From assembly GCA_964019055.1 (NCBI GenBank), contig OZ025223.1, positions 1,858,625 to 1,922,624 of the forward strand: DNA of 64,000 nucleotides, written 5' to 3'. Below, piece after piece: positions 10,825 through 23,839 of this stretch (positions are counted from its first letter, which is position 1; the number at the start of each line of letters is the position of its first letter). The translations under genes were made by a program, and so were the position numbers. This stretch comes from Anthopleura xanthogrammica. Its lineage: Eukaryota; Cnidaria; Anthozoa; Actiniaria; Actiniidae. Below the pieces are notes generated by a model. The model was not told the DNA's origin. It saw nothing but the letters and a program-made list of their open reading frames with translations, and made no database searches.

Positions 10825-13800
10825 AACATTCCACGTTGTGTTCATCAGCTGCAGAGATGGTCACACGGTGCAATTGTGGTGTGACATTCCACGTTGTGTT
10901 CATCAGTTGCAGAGATGGACACAAGGTGCAATTGTGGTGTGACATTCCACGTTGTGTTCATCAGTTGCAGAGATGGTCACACGGTGCAATTGTGGTGTGA
11001 CATTCCACGTTGTGTTCATCATTTGCAGAGATGGACACACGGTGCAATTGTGGTGTGACATTCCACGTTGTGTTCATCAGTTGCAGAGGTGGACACTCGG
11101 TGCAATTGTGGTGTGACATTCCACGTTGTGTTCATCAGTTGCAGAGATGGTCACACGGTGCAATTGTGCTGTGACATTCCACGTTGTGTTCATCATTTGC
11201 AGAGATGGACACACGGTGCAATTGTGATGTGACATTCCACGTTGTGTTCATCATTTGCAGAGATGGTCACACGGTGCAATTGTGCTGTGACATTCCACGT
11301 TGTGTTCATCAGTTGCAGAGATGGACACACGGTGCAATTGTGCTGTGACATTCCACGTTGTGTTCATCAGTTGCAGAGATGGTCACACGGTGCAATTGTG
11401 GTGTGACATTCCACGTTGTGTTCATCAGTTGTAGAGGTGGACACACGGTGCAATTGTGGTGTGACATTCCACGTTGTGTTCATCAGTTGCAGAGATGGTC
11501 ACACGGTGCAATTGTGGTGTGACATTCCACGTTGTGTTCATCAGTTGCAGAGATGGTCACACGGTGCAATTGTGGTGTGACATTCCACGTTGTGTTCATC
11601 AGTTGCAGAGATGGGCACACGGTGCAATTGTGGTGTGACATTCCACGTTGTGTTCATCATTTGCAGAGATGGACACACGGTGCAATTGTGGTGTGACATT
11701 CCACGTTGTGTTCATCAGTTGCAGAGATGGTCACACGGTGCAATTGTGATGTGACATTCCACGTTGTGTTCATCATTTGCAGAGATGGTCACACGGTGCA
11801 ATTGTGGTGTGACATTCCACGTTGTGTTCATCAGTTGCAGAGATGGTCACACGGTGCAATTGTGGTGTGACATTCCACGTTGTGTTCATCAGTTGCAGAG
11901 ATGGTCACACGGTGCAATTGTGCTGTGACATTCCACGTTGTGTTCATCAGTTGCAGAGATGGTCACACGGTGCAATTGTGGTGTGACATTCCACGTTGTG
12001 TTCATCATTTGCAGAGATGGACACTCGGTGCAATTGTGCTGTGACATTCCACGTTGTGTTCATCAGTTGCAGAGATGGACACACGGTGCAATTGTGGTGT
12101 GACATTCCACGTTGTGTTCATCAGTTGCAGAGATGGACACACGGTGCAATTGTGCTGTGACATTCCACGTTGTGTTCATCATTTGCAGAGATGGACACAC
12201 GGTGCAATTGTGGTGTGACATTCCACGTTGTGTTCATCATTTGCAGAGATGGACACACGGTGCAATTGTGCTGTGACATTCCACCGTTGTGTTCATCAGT
12301 TGCAGAGATGGTCACACGGTGCAATTGTGGTGTGACATTCCACGTTGTGTTCATCAGTTGCAGAGATGGTCACACGGTGCAATTGTGGTGTGACATTCCA
12401 CGTTGTGTTCATCAGTTGCAGAGATGGTCACACGGTGCAATTGTGGTGTGACATTCCACGTTGTGTTCATCAGTTGCAGAGATGGACACACGGTGCAATT
12501 GTGGTGTGACATTCCACGTTGTGTTCATCAGTTGCAGAGATGGACACACGGTGCAATTGTGGTGTGACATTCCACGTTGTGTTCATCAGTTGCAGAGATG
12601 GTCACACGGTGCAATTGTGGTGTGACATTCCACGTTGTGTTCATCAGTTGCAGAGATGGACACACGGTGCAATTGTGGTGTGACATTCCACGTTGTGTTC
12701 ATCAGTTGCAGAGATGGACACACGGTGCAATTGTGGTGTGACATTCCACGTTGTGTTCATCAGTTGCAGAGATGGTCACACGGTGCAATTGTGGTGTGAC
12801 ATTCCACGTTGTGTTCATCAGTTGCAGAGATGGTCACACGGTGCAATTGTGGTGTGACATTCCACGTTGTGTTCATCAGTTGTAGAGGTGGACACTCGGT
12901 GCAATTGTGCTGTGACATTCCACGTTGTGTTCATCAGTTCCAGAGGTGGACACACGGTGCAATCGTGGTGTGACATTCCACGTTGTGTTCATCAGTTGCA
13001 GAGATGGACACTCGGTGCAATTGTGCTGTGACATTCCACGTTGTGTTCATCAGTTCCAGAGGTGGACACACGGTGCAATCGTGGTGTGACATTCCACGTT
13101 GTGTTCATCAATTGCAGAGGTGGACACTCGGTGCAATTGTGCTGTGACATTCCACGTTGTGTTCATCATTTGCAGAGATGGACACACGGTGCAATTGTGG
13201 TGTGACATTCCACGTTGTGTTCATCAGTTGCAGAGGTGGACACACGGTGCAATTGTGCTGTGACATTCCACGTTGTGTTCATCAATTGCAGAGATGGACA
13301 CTCGGTGCAATTGTGCTGTGACATTCCACGTTGTGTTCATCAGTTCCAGAGGTGGACACACGGTGCAATCGTGGTGTGACATTCCACGTTGTGTTCATCA
13401 GTTGTAGAGGTGGACACACGGTGCAATTGTGCTGTGACATTCCACGTTGTGTTCATCAGTTCCAGAGGTGGACACACGGTGCAATCGTGGTGTGACATTC
13501 CACGTTGTGTTCATCAGTTGTAGAGGTGGACACACGGTGCAATTGTGCTGTGACATTCCACGTTGTGTTCATCAATTGCAGAGATGGACACACGGTGCAA
13601 TCGTGGTGTGACATTCCACGTTGTGTTCATCAGTTGCAGAGATGGACACACGGTGCAATTGTGGTGTGACATTCCACGTTGTGTTCATCAGTTGCAGAGA
13701 TGGACACACGGTGCAATTGTGGTGTGACATTCCACGTTGTGTTCATCAGTTGCAGAGATGGACACACGGTGCAATTGTGGTGTGACATTCCACGTTGTGT

Positions 13801-15213
13801 TCATCAATTGCAGAGATGGACACACGGTGCAATTGTGGTGTGACATTCCACGTTGTGTTCATCAGTTGCAGAGATGGTCACACGGTGCAATTGTGGTGTG
13901 ACATTCCACGTTGTGTTCATCAGTTGCAGAGGTGGACACACGGTGCAATCGTGGTGTGACATTCCACGTTGTGTTCATCAGTTGCAGAGGTGGACACACG
14001 GTGCAATTGTGGTGTGACATTCCACGTTGTGTTCATCAGTTGCAGAGATGGTCACACGGTGCAATTGTGGTGTGACATTCCACGTTGTGTTCATCAGTTG
14101 TAGAGGTGGACACACGGTGCAATCGTGGTGTGACATTCCACGTTGTGTTCATCAGTTGCAGAGGTGGACACTCGGTGCAATTGTGGTGTGACATTCCACG
14201 TTGTGTTCATCAGTTGCAGAGATGGTCACACGGTGCAATCGTGGTGTGACATTCCACGTTGTGTTCATCAGTTGCAGAGGTGGACACACGGTGCAATCGT
14301 GGTGTGACATTCCACGTTGTGTTCATCAGTTGCAGAGGTGGACACACGGTGCAATCGTGGTGTGACATTCCACGTTGTGTTCATCAGTTGCAGAGATGGT
14401 CACACGGTGCAATTGTGGTGTGACATTCCACGTTGTGTTCATCAGTTGCAGAGATGGTCACTCGGTGCAATTGTGGTGTGACATTCCACGTTGTGTTCAT
14501 CAGTTGCAGAGATGGACACACGGTGCAATTGTGGTGTGACATTCCACGTTGTGTTCATCAGTTGTAGAGATGGTCACTCGGTGCAATTGTGGTGTGACAT
14601 TCCACGTTGTGTTCATCAGTTGTAGAGATGGTCACTCGGTGCAATTGTGGTGTGACATTCCACGTTGTGTTCATCAGTTGCAGAGATGGACACACGGTGC
14701 AATTGTGCTGTGACATTCCACGTTGTGTTCATCAGTTGAAGAGGTGGACACACGGTGCAATTGTGCTGTGACATTCCACGTTGTGTTCATCAGCTGCAGA
14801 GATGGACACACGGTGCAATTGTGCTGTGACATTCCACGTTGTGTTCATCATTTGCAGAGATGGACACACGGTGCAATTGTGCTGTGACATTCCACGTTGT
14901 GTTCATCAGCTGCAGAGATGGACACACGGTGCAATTGTGCTGTGACATTCCACGTTGTGTTCATCATTTGCAGAGATGGTCACACGGTGCAATTGTGCTG
15001 TGACATTCCACGTTGTGTTCATCATTTGCAGAGATGGACACACGGTGCAATTGTGCTGTGACATTCCACGTTGTGTTCATCAGCTGCAGAGATGGACACA
15101 CGGTGCAATTGTGCTGTGACATTCCACGTTGTGTTCATCATTTGCAGAGATGGTCACACGGTGCAATTGTGCTGTGACATTCCACGTTGTGTTCATCAGT
15201 TGCAGAGATGGAC
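10825..15213. repeat. 58-bp minisatellite array, 76 copies
   Basis: The CCACGTTGTGTTCATCA core recurs from 10831 to 15182. The distance of 4351 bp equals 75 periods of 58 bp plus one base, and that base is an extra C in the unit near 12282 (CCACCGTTGTG). Units vary at a few positions: GGTCAC/GGACAC, CACACGG/CACTCGG, GTGGTG/GTGCTG/GTGATG, CAGTTGC/CATTTGC/CAGCTGC and AATTG/AATCG. Each unit has a CAATTG palindrome. Units with GGTCAC have TCACAC and GTGTGA flanking the centre. Since 58 is not a multiple of 3, every frame soon meets a stop, so it does not encode a repeat protein. Confidence 0.97.
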
Positions 15214-16818
15214 AAATGGGGAAACGAGTTGCGCACACGAGAATATGTTTTCTTAAAATATCGAACATCTTAAAGAACTTGTTTTTAATATTAAGACTAG
15301 TTTTTGCTACAATATTGAGGTTTTAAATTTTTACAGGAAAGATCATTTTGACAAATTAAATGCACAATTCAAAGGTTGGGGGAAAGTTTGAAAAATTGAA
15401 CAAAATCCATATTATTTGCACCAGGCCTGAACACTATTTACTTTCATAAAATTATTATAATCCTTTTTTCCAAATCTTCTTCATCTTCCCTCCCCTCTTC
15501 CAAAAGAAATTATTTAATGAAAGGTATGTTTTTGTGGGGGTGATGAGTGGGGGATTTTGACCAATTAAATTGATTAACTACTTGTCTCTCCACAAAAATA
15601 CAAAGAAACAAAAACATTGTCTAAAGTCTTGGGAATGGCACCTCCTCAACTCAATGACACAGCCTCCCCACCCCCACCCACACCCAGAACAAAAACATAC
15701 CCTTCCAAGTAGGCTCCATATAACTAGAGTAGGAACTTTAATTACATGAGTCAACAGAATTACTATGATTACTATTCATTTGCTATGTGCAATCTGATTG
15801 GTCAAGAACTGTGCTGTATTAGGAAATAAGGAGTGCATGCCGTGCTGGATCCATCCACGCATTCAACGCAGTCCGCTTCACAAAAAGTGTAAGAAAACAG
15901 CATTGAAAACTGCAATGCATTTTTCTTTCTACATAATGTAACAAATAAAACAGCTTTTTCTGTGCTCCGTTAAATAATACAGCACTTAATTAGGAAGCAC
16001 GGAAAGCACTCAAGAAGTTTTTAAACTTAAAAGAAGCACACATCTACAAAATCATGCTTCTCTTCTCACTTCTTTCATGTATTCATCATTTCCTGTATAT
16101 TGTGTTAATCAGACAAAACAAAGCACGGATAATAATTAAGCAATTATTGGACGAGGTTGAGCAGAGGCAAATAATTGCTTGCGAGACACTAACAAATCAT
16201 GATATTTTGAGATAACAGAGTTTCAATAATTGTTTTATCATTCAAATTATTTTTTTCATATTTTGGCTGTTTCTGCTGTCTAGAAAACTTGCCAAGTCAT
16301 TTCTGACAGCTCAGAGAGGCGAGCATCAAAGTGAGCCATATTGACAAATGCAACATTACTGCAACATGAGCAGACCATTATTTGCAGCAAAACAGCTTTA
16401 CACCGTAATGCGCATGAGCAGAACATTATTTGTAGGCAGTTATTTGCAGTTCTCTCGGCTGATCAAAATGATGGAAAAAATCATTTGAATTTAAAGCTGT
16501 TTTTTTACTTACTTAATCATACTCCACTGACAAAATTACTAATTTCCAAACATAATTTTTGTTTTTATTTTATGGCATTTTTGGAAGGTGCATGTTTATT
16601 AAGTTGATATTGTGACAAAAATGTGAAATGCTTTTTCTTATATTAAAGGATTCAACAATTGTAAATATTTACTGGATCTTACAAAGTATAAATTGGTTGA
16701 TTGTTAATGTTATCTTAATAGTTTTTATAACCTTGTATTAATTCAGTCGCATGAGTCTTCCATTGTTGTTCTTCATTCTGCAACTACTTGCTGTTATTGT
16801 TTGAAACACATGCAATTC
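15214..16818. other. Intergenic, AT-rich
   Basis: No gene, RNA or well-defined repeat recognised between the minisatellite and the last exon of the minus-strand SH3BGRL3-like gene. A short inverted or direct motif (GAGCAGA(A/C)CATTATTTG) occurs twice at about 16365-16435. Confidence 0.5.
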
Positions 16819-19683
16819 TCAAATCTGTAAAAATCCTTTTATGTTCTCGTCTTCAACTGCATTATCGAAAGCATTAAAGTCCTTTAGGAATAAAAAACAA
16901 AAATACTTTAAATTCTAGAAAGATAGTGCTGCTGTAAAGCAATAAAAACGGCTTTTTTTGGGAGTAAAATAAAAACCGCTGATTTACAGAGCGTGTGCTC
17001 TATCGATAATTCAAATTCGAGCATGCTCCCTGTGATTATGCAGATTTGGAGCATGGGCATTACGCCCAGTCGCCACAATTTTGGCTACCGTGCACTAGGG
17101 TTTCCTGGAATTCTCTGACTTTTCACCGAGCATGTGCAGTAAGAATGACTGAGAGTGTCAGTCGAGAGTGAGTTGTAATAAAACAACACATGTATTTTAC
17201 AAATACGAAAAAGATCTATAACAAGTTTGCACTTTGACTAACACACCTGAGAATGCATTAATAAAATTTGCATACACATTATGTTAAGATTAATTACTTA
17301 TTGAGGCTTTCAGTTGAAACTTGTGCAAGACAGGTTTTAGAAGGGTTGCTGATATAGAAGCTTTCGTTGCACCACCAATAGATGGCACCTGTGACAGGAG
17401 GCAGAAACAATTGAATCTGGTCTAATCTGATTTACATGAGAAAGAATTTGGTTTTCCTGGGGGAAAAGACTCTATTGTTGTGTCTCCTGTCACGGCTGCC
17501 ATCACATGATAGTGCAAAGTCTCTATAGACCTTTTCTGAGTAATTTGATAAACAGGATGCATTGTGGTCTAGCTTGGGTACAAACAACACCATATAAAGC
17601 ATCACAAACTAAAGATGTTTGTTCCCATTAAACCACAATGCAATCTGTTTACTATTTCATAAAAGGTCTACCGAACGGTAACCTTTTAGCTGCAGCTTGT
17701 AGGTGCATTAGAAAAAAAAAATTGTTATTGAAAGTTTCAAAAGATGGTGAAATTTTAGTTGAAACTCTTCTCTCGTAATTCATCTCCATGTACTGTACAT
17801 TAGCATGGCAGGAATCATGGTGTGAATTCATTAACTGGTTTATCATATTGTGGTTTCAATATGAACAGATGTTGTCTTAGATTTTTTTTTTATTTATTTT
17901 TATTATTATTTAAACATATTTTTTCTCTGTGCTCTCTTCAAGATGTTGTTATCATGCACAATCATAGGATTAAGCTAAAGTTCAACAATTTGAATTCCAT
18001 TAATAGACTTTTTGGCTTGTGTCTAGTGCTATCCTATTTCAGACCACGTATCACTCTCTTGAGAATAAACTTCTTTGTTTGAGTTGTATTCAAATTCATG
18101 TGTCTTCTCATGCACAAACGTTAAACAAAGAAATGATACTCTAGGGAATGACACATGGTCTGAAATGGTAAAAAACATTAATTATGCCCAAGCTAAAAGT
18201 GTATATTTATGAAGTATACTTACCCCAAGATATTTGTCTCCTTTAGCAAACTGTGGTGGGAGTGCTTTCGAATCACCAGCTACTTCTCTCATTTTTTGTT
18301 TCAGGTCTACTGATGCGGATATGTCGATATATTCAATGTCACATCCTTTGTAGTTTGTGCCAAGTATGTCTTCAATCTTTTTTTGATGCTTCTTTAACTG
18401 TAGATATAAAGAAATAATATTCATTATATATCTTAAATAGGTAAAAATAAGATATGTAATTAAGCAGTAGTAGCTATTCATTCACTGAAATTTCAATTTT
18501 AATTTAGAAGATGGTTTTTGCAGAGGGAGGAAAACTGGAGAACCTGGGAAAAAAACCCTTGAAGGACAGGAAAGAACCAACAAAGAACTCTATACTCACA
18601 TACAACACCAAGCCCAGTAGGATATTTTGTTTATAAAACAATAAAATTTAATAATAAAATCTAATAAAATTTACTGTCTATAGTTAAAAATATCTTTTCA
18701 TGGACCATTAATCACAAAGCTATAATTTAACAAGCTTTGCAATCACAAAAAAATGATCCTTATCAAATGATTATAAGCTGGAGTACTACTCAAACATCAT
18801 AATGTAACCAAATATCAGATATATAGTTTCACATAATTCCAAAGAATTAAACTATCATGCTTCAAAAATTTATGTATATTTGTAGACTTCTTATTCCAAA
18901 ATACCAGCTAGTCTCTAAAGGACAAAAAGCTATTAACTAATGATGAATTATTAATATCTCTGTATAAAAATCATTCTCATATCCATAAGAAAGAATAGTT
19001 GTTTATGGCAACCTTTCAAAAGCACAATTATTAATTTATAAAATCCTTTTTTATACATGATAATTTTGTATAAATTTTGGCCAACTGCTTCAGCAATCAA
19101 TAAAATCGAAAGAGATACATGAATTTTTGCCTCGGCGTTTCAATATTCTTGAAATTCGTAGTGATTGATGACAAGTAGCAATTATAAACGCACCAGTAAA
19201 CAGGGATAATAACTCAGTTTGATAATATTTGCAATTTAAGAAATCTTTCAATGGATAGCAGCACTCTTTTGGAAATTTTTCAAAAATACAAGTAAGCTGA
19301 AAGCATAACTATTCGTGACATGCTGTTTAAAAAAGGTGTTTTGCAGAATAAAAACAAGATCCTAAGAGATCAAGAATGATATTGTTTTGCCAATGTAGTT
19401 CTGTTTTAGAAAGGGAATATTTGGTATCGATCCTACGGTTTAGATCTCAGCAATAATACTTGAATTCCAGACACATTCGGCTCTATTTCCACGGCAAAGG
19501 ATTGAAGTTTTTGATAGTTAGAAGTGAGCCAACACAGACGTATAGATAAATTTCAGATAAAAGATTCGAGCTGAAGTGCAACCAAAAAAGGACAGGAAAA
19601 AAGTAAGGATTGGTGAGGGAAAATCGTCATCTTACCTCCAAAGTGCTTGAAATCGAGGAAACATAGACTGTGATTTTAGACAT
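16819..19683 (-). CDS. SH3BGRL3-like thioredoxin-fold protein, copy 1
   Basis: A small cytosolic glutaredoxin-like protein. Three exons (19683-19636, 18397-18224, 16881-16819) join at phase 0 to 94 aa, close to the 93 aa of vertebrate SH3BGRL3. The start MSKITVYVSS is the first beta strand. Conserved features are the cis-proline motif ALPPQFAKGDKYLG and the C-terminal helix FDNAVEDENIKGFLQI. The glutaredoxin CxxC active site is absent, as in the family: the loop reads SSISST. It is therefore expected to act as a binding or adaptor protein, not an oxidoreductase. The head-to-head neighbour at 20265 has the same length and intron phases, so the two arose by inverted duplication. This copy is the more diverged. 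Confidence 0.88.
17526..17670. mobile_element. Palindromic MITE, TAGACCTTTTCTGAG family
   Basis: 145-bp foldback from TAGACCTTTTCTGAG to CATAAAAGGTCTA, with inner arms GCATTGTGGTCTAGCTT and AAACCACAATGC. Related copies are at 26247-about 26575 and about 32334-32478, and an arm fragment lies near 52665-52710. It lies in the last intron of SH3BGRL3-like copy 1. Confidence 0.8.
18004..18203. mobile_element. Palindromic MITE, TTTCAGACCACGTGTCATTC family
   Basis: Foldback element with arms CTATTTCAGACCACGTATCA and GAATGACACATGGTCTGAAA and outer arms TAGACTTTTTGGCTTG and CAAGCTAAAAGTGTATA. It ends about 20 bp from a splice donor of SH3BGRL3-like copy 1. Confidence 0.75.
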
Positions 19684-20264
19684 TTTGTGGTGATTTTGGA
19701 AGAAGAGACGACAAAATGATAATACCGAAGAAAAATGTTTAGAAGACGAAGACTACACCCTGGCACTTCAAAGGCTAATCTTACTAATGCTTTCTCATTG
19801 GCTATTGAACATTTTGTTATTTTTATAAATAATTGTCACGCAATCTCTCAACATCCCTAATCCTCAACTAATCTTCTTTGAAGATAACGGCAACTCAATA
19901 AATTCGTCTAAAAAATAACTAAAATAACTATAAACGTAACTATGAAATAAATAAAGCAATTCTTTTCTCTTAAATGAAAATAGTGTTTTTGGGCTTTCTG
20001 TGTTGTCATGCCCGAGTTGAGATTGGGTAAAGATAGTAGTTCCAGTCTTTTTCGATTCTTTTAGTCGTCTGTAAGTAACGCCTGGTTAATATTATCTTTC
20101 ATACTCAGTCCTACTCGGGGTAAAAAATGCTTGACGAGCAACGCCTGGTGAATTCTATCAGGGCGTGTAAAATTAAGTAATAAATTAGAAATTGTTATTG
20201 TTCAAGAGAGGAGTTTAATAAGTATTCTCTTCCTTACACATCTTGTTTTTAACAATTTTCAACC
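19684..20264. promoter_or_regulatory. Shared intergenic region of the SH3BGRL3-like pair
   Basis: 581 bp separate the two divergent start codons, so the region must hold both 5' ends and may act as a bidirectional promoter. The motif AACGCCTGGT(T/G)AAT occurs twice (about 20077 and 20140). No convincing TATA box could be assigned to either gene. Confidence 0.45.
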
Positions 20265-22166
20265 ATGTCAGGCAAGATAGTACTTTATTTCTCGTCCGCT
20301 TCGGGCAGTCAAGAGGTAAGTCGATTTGTGGTGAAAATTTGGTGGCGGTTCTTGTTGGGTCTTGCGTTTTTCAAATTGACCACAGTCGAGGTCAATCTTT
20401 ACGAGGAAGGAAAACTGAGCTGAAATTGTTCGAATTTTTTGGCTTTGGCAGCTTGTTCGCCACTAAACAATCGTGCCAATGAGATCTTGTAATTTTTTTG
20501 GCGTTAGGGAACTTGAGTTATCGGGTTTAGCGAGCTAAATTTTTCGAAAATTAGAATTTCCATTTTGTTTTTGAGACTTCAGAGCTCAAAGCGAGACAGA
20601 AGCTACAATATGCAAATCACGCTTGCTTAAAATTGTAAATGAAGTACATTGAATAATTGTTTAATTTTTTATTCTTGAAAGCGTTCCAAAAATATTAATT
20701 ATTAAAGTTGAGAGTTCCTTTCTGACTTTAAAACAACAAAAGACGCGAACTCTTTCCTTTACTTTCAAAAAAGAAAAATATAAATGTATACGTGAAAGGA
20801 ATAAGCCTATTTTCAAAAAAATCACGCGTATCCTTAAACTAAATAATCTTAAGCACGTGTGAATTTTGTTATATATTGTGTAGTATCAGAAAATATCCAT
20901 ACCTTTTCCACAGAGTGGGATTGAAATTTCCAAGGTTGGGGAGGGTCTGAGGAAGGTATATTGTGTAGTTCCAGTAAATATCCATACCTCCCCCACAGAT
21001 CTAGAGGGGGATTGGAATTTCCAAGGGGTGGGAAGGGTCTGCGGAGGTTGTAGGCTATATGGATAGTTTATACATCTATTGTGTTGTTTCATAAAATATC
21101 CATACCTCTCCCACAGAGGGGGATTGGAATTTCCAAGGGGTGGGGAGGGTCTGAGGAGGGTATAGGGTATATGGATAGTTTATACATCTATTGTTCTCTT
21201 TTTCTTAAATCAGATCAAGAAGCAACAGATCAAAATCCAACAGGTATTGGATGGTAAAAAAGTAGCTTATACAGTGATGGATATTTCAAGTGATACAGAT
21301 CTTCGAACGAAAATGAGGGAATTAATGGATGATGAAAAAGCATTGCCGCCACAGATTTTTAATGGAGATCAATACTGTGGGGTATGATAAGTATTCAAAA
21401 TTATTGTTACTATTATTATTATCACTATTATTTAAAATTATTGTTTTTATAGTCGTGTAGTGTTACATTTACTGATGATGATGATGACCATGATGCTAAA
21501 ATCATCTTCTGCTTCTGTTATATTAAATATTTTACTGATGATGATGATGATATTGATAATCATTGGTGGTGATGCTACTGATGTTTGTGATGAGGGTCAT
21601 TGATTATGATAATTGGTGATGGTTGTTGTGTCCTGTTACATTTACTGGCAATTACAGTATGACTATAATGGTGCTAATGTCATCTGCTGTGGATGATGTT
21701 GGTGATGATGATGATGCCAGTTGTGTTGTGTTACATTTACTGATGGATGATGATGACCATGGTGCTCATGTCAGCTGCTGTGGATAATGTTGGTGATGAT
21801 GATGATGGTTAATGGTTGTCGTGTTACATTACCTGATGATGATGACTATGGTGCTAATGTTATCTGCTGCTGATGATTGGTGATGCCAGTTGTGTTGTTA
21901 CATTTACTGATAATGACGAGTGCTAATGTCATCTGCTGTGGATGATGTTGGTGATGATGATGATCATTGTATAGTGTTACATTTACTGATAATGATACGG
22001 TGCTAATGTCATCTCTGTTGATAACATAGATATAATTATTTTCAATTTCATATTGCTTCAGCTCTAAATGATCTGCCTTATCTTTTCATCTAATTTACAG
22101 AATTTCAAAGGATTTGAAGAGGCCATTGAGGACGAGATTCTGGACCAGTTCCTTAAGCTAGAATAG
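20265..22166 (+). CDS. SH3BGRL3: SH3BGRL3-like thioredoxin-fold protein, copy 2
   Basis: Three exons (20265-20315, 21214-21381, 22101-22166) join at phase 0 to 94 aa. The sequence follows the SH3BGRL3 pattern closely: MSGKIVLYFSSASGSQEIK, the strand VAYTVMDIS, the cis-proline segment LPPQIFNGDQYCG and the acidic helix GFEEAIEDEILDQFLKLE. The active-site loop is SSASGS, so no CxxC redox pair is present. A single Cys lies in the DQYCG loop, as in vertebrate SH3BGRL3. Intron 1 carries a tandem repeat also found in the UPRT and spermine synthase introns. Intron 2 carries a TGATG-rich minisatellite. This copy looks like the orthologue, with copy 1 the derived paralogue. Confidence 0.93.
20885..21190. 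repeat. 85-115-bp tandem repeat (GGGATTGGAATTTCCAAGG), array 1
   Basis: About three units carrying AAAATATCCATACC, CCCACAGAGGGGGATTGG, TTTCCAAGGGGTGGG and AGGGTCTGAGGAGG, in intron 1 of SH3BGRL3-like copy 2. The same unit occurs at 25130-25650 and, inverted, at about 31030-31245. Confidence 0.85.
21455..22010. repeat. TGATG-rich imperfect minisatellite
   Basis: Several diverged units of roughly 80-120 bp containing GTGTTACATTTACTGATGATG, GGTGCTAATGTCATCTGCTG and TGGATGATGTTGGTGATGA, in intron 2 of SH3BGRL3-like copy 2. Confidence 0.75.
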
Positions 22167-22885
22167 GGTTTCTCATAGAAGAATGAGTAATTCCACATTT
22201 TTATCGCAATTTCCTTACTTTTGATCATTTTCAATTAACATGCACTAGTGACACATTTCTGATGCAATTTTTGCAGCACTTGCATGCCCCTCCAGTATGT
22301 ATTGCATGTTTTTCTTGCATAATTAGTTTTCAATAGTTTCATTAATGCAGGGAATTTTGAAAACAGTGTACTGCACAATGCATGCATTTCTATCTTCCGT
22401 TCTAACTCATTAGGTTTAAATATTAACAACAAAGTAATTTGCAGTCAGATCCAGATTAACGTACATAATTTTTCTCAAAGTTTTTTGGTCTGGAACTCAG
22501 TCCTTAAATTAATCGAAGAGCAGAAGAAATCTTCTTGCATAAAATATGATTCCAGAACAAGTAAAGTAAAACAGGTAGCGGCATTGCATACTAAATTAAT
22601 ATATAATTCTATGCATGTTTTTGAGGGAATTTTTCATCATAATTTGTTCTCTAAGGTATATTTTAAGTTTCTGCATTGATCAGAGAATGTACGTTATGTT
22701 GTTAGCATGTTACATCCAAGGGCATTTTCAGGACATTATGTGAAACATCCATGAATAAACCAGTTCATGAACAACTCGTGTGAATGTTCCTTTATCAACA
22801 GGGGGTGGGATGGGGACGAGGATGGTAATAATCAGGGGGGAGGGGGAGGAGGCTAAGACACCATGGCACTATTGCTTTTGTACAA

Positions 22886-23095
22886 TAGACATTTTTCAGC
22901 TTTGGCATGTTTTCCCATCCCATTTCAGACCATGTGTCATTCCCTAGAGTATCATTTCTTTGTTTAACAGTTATGCATGAGAAGACACATGAATATGGAT
23001 ACAACTCAAACAAATAATCTTATTCTGTAGAGAATGACATGTGATCTGAAATAGGAAAACATTACACTCAAGCTGAAAAATTCTATTGCAGAATG
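22886..23095. mobile_element. Palindromic MITE, TTTCAGACCACGTGTCATTC family
   Basis: Diverged foldback with arms CCCATTTCAGACCATGTGTC and GACATGTGATCTGAAATAGG and outer arms TAGACATTTTTCAGCTT and CAAGCTGAAAAATTCTA. Confidence 0.75.
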
Positions 23096-23839
23096 GTTGG
23101 TACTACACCCTATATATATATAAGTATATGGTAATATGTAGTAATTCAGGCAACAAATCCATGGAACATGTCTTACAACAATTTTGTGTTACAACTCGCA
23201 GACCGAATGGCCCATTGTCACTTGTATTACCACTCCATGCATGGCTCATTTTCATTATGACCATTACACGCACATCAAATTGTGTTTAGTATGCCCAGCA
23301 AGTTTATTTTCCTTTTATTGCTTAATGGATGTATGTTAATACATGTATCACTTACAGTGATGTCTGAGTATGATATTGTCCTATTTACACCTATCAAAAT
23401 CAATTGCTTCATTAGTTACTTATTACTTGTATGGGAAAAGGGAAAAAGTGGTGGGGCTATAGCCCTAACAGCTCCTCCCTCTCCACAGTCCATGTTACGT
23501 CACAATCATTATCATCAATACCATCACCATCAGTTTACAACCACTATTATCAACAACCACAATCGTCTTCTCCATTTTCTTATTTTGCTAACCATGCTTA
23601 TTAACAAATGTTACAAATTTTCAAACCATTACTCTTGATATAGTAAATAACCATTAATCCTGTCACTTGAGTGTTAAATATGATAAATGAAAAATAGTTT
23701 AAATTTTATTATTAGATTATTAATCCCCGATTAACTTACCATAAAGTTTTCAGCAAAAATAAAATATGATAAAATAAAATAAATGGCGCAAAGGAGACTA
23801 GAGTCAAAAGATGAACTAAAGGATTTTCCTCAGTTTGCT

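Noticed and set aside
10825..15268. Several 60-93 aa frames with Cys/His in the 58-bp array, and its CRISPR-like look
   Set aside because: The period is not a multiple of 3, so frames stop within a few units. There are no unique spacers, and the context is animal DNA.
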